From JAWOJF01 sp046481785 (lineage in GTDB: Bacteria > Bacteroidota > Ignavibacteria > Ignavibacteriales > Ignavibacteriaceae), in contig JAWOJF010000250.1 in the NCBI GenBank assembly GCA_046481785.1, positions 1 to 10,893 on the forward strand: 10,893 nt of DNA. Reading direction: 5' to 3'. The position numbers were made by a program, and so were the translations under genes. This document shows positions 7,548-10,893 of this stretch, one piece after another; within the stretch, counting starts at the first letter, position 1; the number at the start of each line of letters is the position of its first letter. A model generated the notes under the pieces. That model was not told where the DNA came from. It saw only the letters and a list, made by a program, of their open reading frames with translations, and ran no database searches.

Positions 7548-8651
7548 ATGCCTGAAATGGATGTAGTAACATCACCAATAATTGAACTGCTTGAAAGCCT
7601 CAATTATAATACAGAAATAATTAATGGTAAAAAGGTTGTGAAGGAGTTTAGTTCAACACAGGATGAATTAAATTCTTTGTGTTATGGAGCAGGCTTACGA
7701 GATATATCCTATAAGGGAATAATTGAGTTAAGAGGAAAAGATGTTTTGGATTTTCTTCACAGGATTGCTACAAATTCAACAAGGGAACTGGGTAAAGAAA
7801 AGCTTATTCATACAATTTTTACAAATGAAAAAGGAAGAATTATTGATCTGGCTGTTCTTTTTAATTTTGATGATTATCAGCTTCTTATCTGCAACCCGGA
7901 ATACGAAGGGAAAGTTAAACACTGGATTGATAAATACACAATTACAGATGATGTAAAAGCCACAGAGGTGAATGGAAAATATGCATTGCTGGAATTATCC
8001 GGCCCGCAGGCTGATTCTTTTATAATGCTGCTTGCCGGGAGTGCTGTAACTAATATTCAACCTGACTCCTTTAAAATTGTTAATTCTGAAGGAATGCTTT
8101 TTTTCCTTGCTAAAATTACCGGGAAAAACGGTGTAACTAAATATTGGATAATTGCTGATCCGGAAAACGGCAGGAATATAGTCCGGTATATGAATGAAAA
8201 TAAAGGTCCTTATGATTTTAATCTGGTAGGTGAATCTGCTTATGAGATTTACAGGGTAGAGCAGGGAATTCCTGAAACTCCCGGCGAGTTGAATGACCAG
8301 GTAAATCCGCATGAGGTGAAACTTCTTAATTATATAGATTTTAAAAAAGGCTGTTATATCGGACAGGAAGTAATTGCACGATTAGAAACATATGAAAAAG
8401 TGCAGAAATATCTGATGGGAATTAAATTTGAAGGTGATCCCGGCGCTGAAATCAATTTTACATTATTTGATGAAGAAAATAAGGAAGCTGGCAAAGTTAC
8501 CTCAATTGTGTACTCTGAGAAATTTAAAATGCATATAGCCCTGGCATTTGTAAGGAAGTTATATGCAGAAGATGGAAGGAAGTTAACGGCTAAAGGTGAA
8601 AATGGAGCAGTTATACCTGTAACAGTATCAAACCTCCCTTTTAAAAAATGA
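7548..8651 (+). CDS. ygfZ: YgfZ/GcvT-like folate-binding Fe-S cluster protein
   Basis: A 367-residue member of the YgfZ branch of the GcvT fold. YgfZ proteins bind tetrahydrofolate and help make or repair certain [4Fe-4S] enzymes such as radical-SAM methylthiotransferases. The diagnostic K-G-C-Y-x-G-Q-E motif appears as KKGCYIGQEVIAR, with the conserved Cys at residue 269. The N-terminal GcvT-like part is seen in YGAGLRDISYKGIIELRGKDVLDFL and the glycine-cleavage-like DQVNPHEVKLLNYIDFKKGC region, and a C-terminal barrel (from about 285) follows. The start at 7548 is chosen because AGGAG lies at 7539-7543; the ATG at 7488 in the same frame has no ribosome site and would add 20 unlike residues. 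Its last four bases (ATGA) overlap the adenosyltransferase start, so they are one operon. It is not the aminomethyltransferase, because no other glycine-cleavage genes are nearby and the Cys motif is YgfZ-specific. Confidence 0.88.
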   Translation: MPEMDVVTSPIIELLESLNYNTEIINGKKVVKEFSSTQDELNSLCYGAGLRDISYKGIIELRGKDVLDFLHRIATNSTRELGKEKLIHTIFTNEKGRIIDLAVLFNFDDYQLLICNPEYEGKVKHWIDKYTITDDVKATEVNGKYALLELSGPQADSFIMLLAGSAVTNIQPDSFKIVNSEGMLFFLAKITGKNGVTKYWIIADPENGRNIVRYMNENKGPYDFNLVGESAYEIYRVEQGIPETPGELNDQVNPHEVKLLNYIDFKKGCYIGQEVIARLETYEKVQKYLMGIKFEGDPGAEINFTLFDEENKEAGKVTSIVYSEKFKMHIALAFVRKLYAEDGRKLTAKGENGAVIPVTVSNLPFKK

Positions 8652-9199
8652 AAATTTATACAAAATCAGGTGATAAAGGAGAAACCGGCTTATTTGGCGG
8701 GGAAAGAGTCTCCAAAGCCTCTGTAAGAATTGAAGCTTACGGAACAATTGATGAGTTAAATTCGTTTATAGGACTGGCAGTAACGGAAACCCGAAATAAA
8801 GAGGTCCAGGACGCATTAGAGAGCCTCCAGGTGCAGTTATTTACTGCAGGGGCAGACTTAGCCACCCCCTACACTGAAAAGAATAAAAAATATGCAATTC
8901 CGCGGGTTTCTGCAGAATTTATTACTGAAGCTGAAAAAAAAATTGACTATTTTGACTCAAAGCTTGATGAATTGAAACAATTCATACTTCCGGGCGGTTC
9001 AAAAAGTGCGGCGCTGTTACATATATGCCGTACAATTTGCCGTAGGGCTGAAAGAAAGGTTGTTGAGTTAAAATCTTCTGAAGAAACAGGCGATAATATT
9101 ATAATATATTTGAACCGTCTTTCTGATCTCTTTTTTGTTCTTGCACGTATTGAAAACGTTGAAGCAAATATACCCGATGTTCCATGGAGGAACCAGTAG
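8648..9199 (+). CDS. pduO: PduO-type cob(I)alamin adenosyltransferase
   Basis: A 183-residue enzyme that transfers the adenosyl group of ATP to Co(I) corrinoids, giving adenosylcobalamin or its precursors. The family signature opens the protein: TKSGDKGETGLFGGERVSK (5-23), which binds ATP, then AYGTIDELNSFIG (30-42). The C-terminal helical bundle holds LPGGSKSAALLH (114-125), the arginine-rich helix with R128, R132, R133 and R136, and NRLSDLFFVLAR (156-167). Length is normal for single-domain forms. The gene overlaps ygfZ by ATGA and so relies on that upstream gene's translation. Its final codon and TAG stop fall inside the repeat array at 9194-9266. No riboswitch or other B12 gene is visible; it may serve B12 import and salvage as well as synthesis. 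Confidence 0.92.
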   Translation: MKIYTKSGDKGETGLFGGERVSKASVRIEAYGTIDELNSFIGLAVTETRNKEVQDALESLQVQLFTAGADLATPYTEKNKKYAIPRVSAEFITEAEKKIDYFDSKLDELKQFILPGGSKSAALLHICRTICRRAERKVVELKSSEETGDNIIIYLNRLSDLFFVLARIENVEANIPDVPWRNQ

Positions 9200-9266
9200 G
9201 CAATAAGCAGTAGGCAAATTGATATTACATATTGCCTATTGTTTACTGATTACATACTGCTTACTG
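9194..9266 (+). repeat. Palindromic array of degenerate 7-mers (CAGTAGG / CAATAAG type)
   Basis: On the plus strand, CAGTAGG, CAATAAG and CAGTAGG stand in tandem at 9194-9214. The right half, read on the minus strand, gives CAGTAAG, CAGTATG, a four-base insert, CAGTAAA and CAATAGG. The halves form a hairpin: 9201-9217 pairs with 9232-9248 with one mismatch and two G-U pairs, loop 9218-9231. It starts inside the last codon of the adenosyltransferase gene and ends seven bases before ssrA. It may terminate the upstream operon, although there is no T-tract. Confidence 0.75.
9219..9247 (+). promoter_or_regulatory. Candidate promoter of ssrA inside the 7-mer repeat
   Basis: TTGATA (9219-9224) and TTTACT (9242-9247) are 17 bases apart, matching five and four consensus positions. 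A start near 9254 would give a pre-tmRNA with about 20 bases to be removed by RNase P. No better -35/-10 pair is apparent between pduO and ssrA, but the -10 is weak. Confidence 0.35.
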
Positions 9267-9273
9267 AACAAAC

Positions 9274-9630
<357 letters not shown>

Positions 9631-9664
9631 GGCTTCGTTTTGAGCGAAGCGATAAAACGAAGCC
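9631..9664 (+). repeat. Perfect 11-bp inverted repeat directly after the tmRNA CCA end
   Basis: GGCTTCGTTTT (9631-9641) pairs exactly with AAAACGAAGCC (9654-9664) across 12 bases. It begins at the base after the tmRNA CCA. There is no T-tract after it, so it is not a textbook terminator, although such a stem could define the tmRNA 3' end before trimming. It forms the left part of the structured block that reaches to 9742. Confidence 0.8.
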
Positions 9665-9742
9665 TGCCGCGGCGTAGCTGAAAGCGAAGCCGGGCAAACG
9701 CCGCATTGGCAGAAGCCCGCTCAAAACTACGCCCCGGCAGGC
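9662..9742 (+). repeat. Long imperfect inverted repeat, GC-rich structured block
   Basis: The 16-base arm 9662-9677 (GCCTGCCGCGGCGTAG) is complementary to 9727-9742 (CTACGCCCCGGCAGGC) with one mismatch. Inside, GGGC (9692-9695) and the AGC before it can pair with GCCCGCT at 9715-9721, so the whole block can fold as a branched hairpin. The base composition is far more GC-rich than the flanks. GAAGC-type words recur at 9646, 9659 and 9686. The arrangement, lying just before a GIY-YIG relic, looks like part of a small mobile or repeat element. Confidence 0.75.
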
Positions 9743-9782
9743 CCATAAAACAAAGTTTTAGAAAAACAACAAATTAAAACAA

Positions 9783-9940
9783 ATGTTTTATTATGTATAT
9801 ATCTTACAAAGTCAAAACTTCCCTGAAACATTCTACATTGGTTACACTACTAACATAAAGAAAAGATTAGCAGTCCATAATAGCGGGGAGATACCCACAC
9901 CTCAAAGTACAAGCCCTGGAAAATAAAAACAGCAATAGCA
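9783..9940 (+). pseudogene. Broken GIY-YIG (YhbQ/UPF0213-like) endonuclease relic
   Basis: From ATG 9783 the reading is MFYYVYILQSQNFPETFYIG followed by YTTNIKKRLAVHNSGEIP, the N-terminal half of a small GIY-YIG nuclease: YVY and YIG strands and the catalytic Arg in KKRLAVHN. The frame then meets TAA at 9924. Shifting by one base at the CCC at 9894-9896 restores HTSKYKPWKIKTAIA (9896-9940), exactly the next family motif, so one base has been lost, probably from a C run. After TAIA the sequence no longer matches: the segment with the metal-binding Glu (FExYLKS) and the SGRAF tail is absent, and the shifted frame ends at 10012. The product would be inactive. Intact members are about 80-95 residues. 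No ribosome site precedes the ATG. Confidence 0.8.
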
Positions 9941-10066
9941 GAGGTTGAATCACACCATATCCAATATCAATGCATCACTTGTAATATTAAAAGTGAAATT
10001 TTGCTTAAATAAATTATCTTATACATTTGTGTAAAAACCTAATGCTCAGCATCAGCGGCGGTGCGG
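9941..10066. other. Non-coding gap between GIY-YIG relic and VOC gene
   Basis: AT-rich sequence with no supported gene. Bases 9941-10012 are the unrelated tail of the shifted GIY-YIG frame (EVESHHIQYQ...). ATGC/GCAT at 10042-10052, followed on the minus strand by TTTTT, could be a weak end signal for the VOC gene; I would not rely on it. Confidence 0.4.
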
Positions 10067-10426
10067 TTATGCTGGCGGAAAGGGCTTGGCGGGGGGTGTT
10101 GCCAATGTGATAAGGTTGCCGTCGGGATCGCGTATCTGCGCAAGTGTCGAATAGTCACCCGGAATGTCCTCCCCGAGTGCGATACCAAGTTCCTGCAGCC
10201 GGTGGTGCTCGGCTGCGAGATCGTCGACGTAAAGAAACATTACTCCTTTGCCGGCAATCTCTTTACTATTTGAAAGCATTAACCCGCCCTGGCCGAAGAG
10301 TTCCCACTGCACCAATGTGTCCATCGGCCGGTGATCCGGTTTGCGACCGAGTAGTTTAGTATACCATCCTTCGGCCGTAGCGAGGTCTGTGGTGAGCAAT
10401 GAGGTGTATATCTTCTGCATGTTCAT
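10067..10426 (-). CDS. VOC (glyoxalase/bleomycin-resistance fold) protein
   Basis: A 119-residue single VOC domain of two beta-alpha-beta-beta-beta modules: MQKIYTSLLTTDLATAEGWYTKLLG (3-27), then VMFLYVDDLAAEHHRLQELG (62-81) and IRDPDGNLITL (98-108). Start at 10426 follows AAGGAG (plus-strand CTCCTT at 10432-10437) by five bases. Classical metal ligands look altered: the first strand lacks the usual His, and the position of the C-terminal Glu in DPxGNxxEL is Thr. It may therefore bind a small molecule rather than act as a metalloenzyme; the substrate is unknown. By my count 194 of 360 bases are G or C (about 54%), well above the AT-rich genes around it, suggesting recent transfer. It stands alone with its own upstream AT-rich promoter region. 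Confidence 0.85.
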   Translation of the reverse strand: MNMQKIYTSLLTTDLATAEGWYTKLLGRKPDHRPMDTLVQWELFGQGGLMLSNSKEIAGKGVMFLYVDDLAAEHHRLQELGIALGEDIPGDYSTLAQIRDPDGNLITLATPPAKPFPPA

Positions 10427-10456
10427 TTGTTCTCCTTCAGAATTCCTTTAATACTC

Positions 10457-10497
10457 CAAATCTATTTTATAATAATAAATCATTCTTATTAATTCAA
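10457..10497 (-). promoter_or_regulatory. Candidate promoter of the VOC gene
   Basis: On the minus strand TTGAAT (plus 10492-10497) and TATTAT (plus 10469-10474) are separated by 17 bases. A Bacteroidota-type -7 element TAGATTTG (TAnnTTTG) also lies at plus 10457-10464, but no TTG sits at a suitable distance upstream of it. Either could drive the VOC gene; the region is very AT-rich, so chance matches are likely. Confidence 0.35.
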
Positions 10498-10533
10498 GCA
10501 TTTAAATCACTTTAAAGCAGACAACGGCGTTCC

Positions 10534-10678
10534 TTGGCTGTCACGGTCCGAAGATAAGACAGTTAAGTGGATCGTTTTGGAATAACAATATTACTGCCTT
10601 AGAGGCAGAAACATTATCAGTTAAACAATTCCAATATTATGTGCATTCTTCTATCATGGGTTGGTTCATGACAGTCAA
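10534..10678. repeat. Nested inverted-repeat element, about 145 bases
   Basis: Outer arms TTGGCTGTCACGGTCC (10534-10549) and GGTTCATGACAGTCAA (10663-10678) are inverted repeats matching at 12 of 16 positions. Within lie TTGGAAT (10577-10583) and ATTCCAA (10628-10634), and a central hairpin CTGCCT-TAG-AGGCAG (10594-10608). The three levels nest, as in a MITE-like element or a structured RNA. There is no open frame across it; the minus strand has a 31-codon stretch with stops on both sides, which I do not regard as a gene. Confidence 0.55.
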
Positions 10679-10731
10679 GTTAAAATTAGTTAGCATAATG
10701 CAAGACTATATCTGTTCTGCCTTTATAATAC

Positions 10732-10785
10732 ATCACAGGCTGAAGCCTGTGCTACACATTTATAAAGATGAAGACTGCGCTACAA
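10732..10785. repeat. Palindromic CACAGGC repeat with a degenerate direct copy
   Basis: CACAGGC-TGAA-GCCTGTG (10732-10749) is a perfect 7-bp hairpin with a four-base loop, followed by CTACA. About 28 bases on, AGATGAAGACTGCGCTACA (10767-10785) repeats the pattern GGCTGAAGCCTGTGCTACA with roughly four differences, enough to lose the pairing. Words of the form GGCTNAAGCCTGTGCTAC recur as short dispersed repeats in many bacterial genomes by my recollection; copy number here cannot be judged from one window. Confidence 0.6.
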
Positions 10786-10832
10786 AAAAAATTCTGAGTT
10801 TTTAATTCATAATTTTTTTAACTTTTTATATT

Positions 10833-10893
10833 ATGAAAAAAACATTACTGCTTTTATCCGCTATTATTATCCTGCTTTGCAGCGAAATTATAT
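10833..10893 (+). CDS. Start of an exported protein gene, cut by the window edge
   Basis: ATG at 10833 opens MKKTLLLLSAIIILLCSEII, the positively charged start and hydrophobic core of a Sec signal peptide, and the frame is still open at 10893. A Cys at residue 16 follows Leu rather than Gly/Ala/Ser, so I would not call it a lipobox. No clear SD is present; the leader is A/T-rich. The mature protein is outside the window, so nothing about function can be said. Confidence 0.6.
   Translation, partial: MKKTLLLLSAIIILLCSEII

Larger units (their letters stand above)
10438..10832. other. Gene-free region of about 390 bases with two repeat elements
   Basis: I see no supported gene on either strand. 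It contains the VOC promoter region, a nested inverted-repeat block (10534-10678) and a short palindromic repeat pair (10732-10785). The remainder, including 10786-10832, is A/T-rich leader of the gene starting at 10833. A TATAAT at 10724-10729 has no matching -35. Confidence 0.5.

Noticed and set aside
9194..9266. CRISPR-like array
   Set aside because: Units are seven bases, contiguous and degenerate, without spacers; no cas genes are present.
9894..9926. Programmed frameshift in the GIY-YIG gene
   Set aside because: There is no canonical slippery heptamer, and the catalytic end is missing in the shifted frame as well, so decay is simpler.
10061..10359. Plus-strand open frames across the VOC gene
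   Set aside because: They come from the high GC of the antisense strand; the minus-strand reading has a clear VOC domain and an SD.
10724..10729. TATAAT as promoter of the gene at 10833
   Set aside because: There is no -35 at 16-18 bases and it lies about 100 bases from the start, next to a palindromic repeat.
9631..10893. Second copy of the ssrA 3' end as an attR site
   Set aside because: I looked for GGTTCGACTCCCGCC and CTCCACCA downstream and found none in the window.

Overview
The window looks like chromosome from a low-GC member of the Bacteroidota/Chlorobi/Ignavibacteria assemblage, with an Ignavibacteria-like lineage as best guess. The signs are AT-rich coding DNA, many small lipoproteins, an lptF-lptG pair with an unusually long LptF, a DUF3467 gene, and a tmRNA whose tag reads GEYNYALAA. 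Several genes have good Shine-Dalgarno sites and one has a sigma70-like TTGAAA-17-TATAAT promoter, which argues against a typical Bacteroidia genome. The lineage call is an inference; no marker settles it.

Positions 2-1470: a 5'-truncated TPR lipoprotein gene is coupled to a small DUF3467 gene and closed by a strong terminator. Positions 1475-3923, minus strand: lptF and lptG overlap and encode the membrane parts of the lipopolysaccharide export transporter. Positions 4012-6500: a lipoprotein gene with a phytase-like/beta-propeller flavour is followed 12 bases later by an M20 zinc dipeptidase that starts with TTG behind a strong SD, then by a terminator. Positions 6500-7438: a well-formed promoter drives an unknown lipoprotein. 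Positions 7548-9199: a YgfZ-type folate-binding Fe-S protein overlaps by ATGA with a PduO-type cobalamin adenosyltransferase.

From 9190 to the right edge the window becomes accessory in character. The adenosyltransferase stop codon lies inside a palindromic array of degenerate 7-mers. It is followed by the complete tmRNA gene (ssrA, 9274-9630). Directly after its CCA end comes a GC-rich, nested inverted-repeat block, then a frameshifted and truncated GIY-YIG nuclease relic. I read the block and relic as one decayed element beside the tmRNA 3' end, a common insertion site. Next comes a minus-strand VOC (glyoxalase-fold) gene of about 54% GC, probably imported. It is followed by about 390 bases with no gene, holding a nested inverted-repeat element and a short palindromic repeat pair, and finally by the first 61 bases of a gene for an exported protein.

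The genes are mostly housekeeping (envelope export, peptide turnover, Fe-S and B12 metabolism, ribosome rescue). The part most worth a second look is the repeat-rich right third, especially the structured block plus GIY-YIG relic after ssrA.
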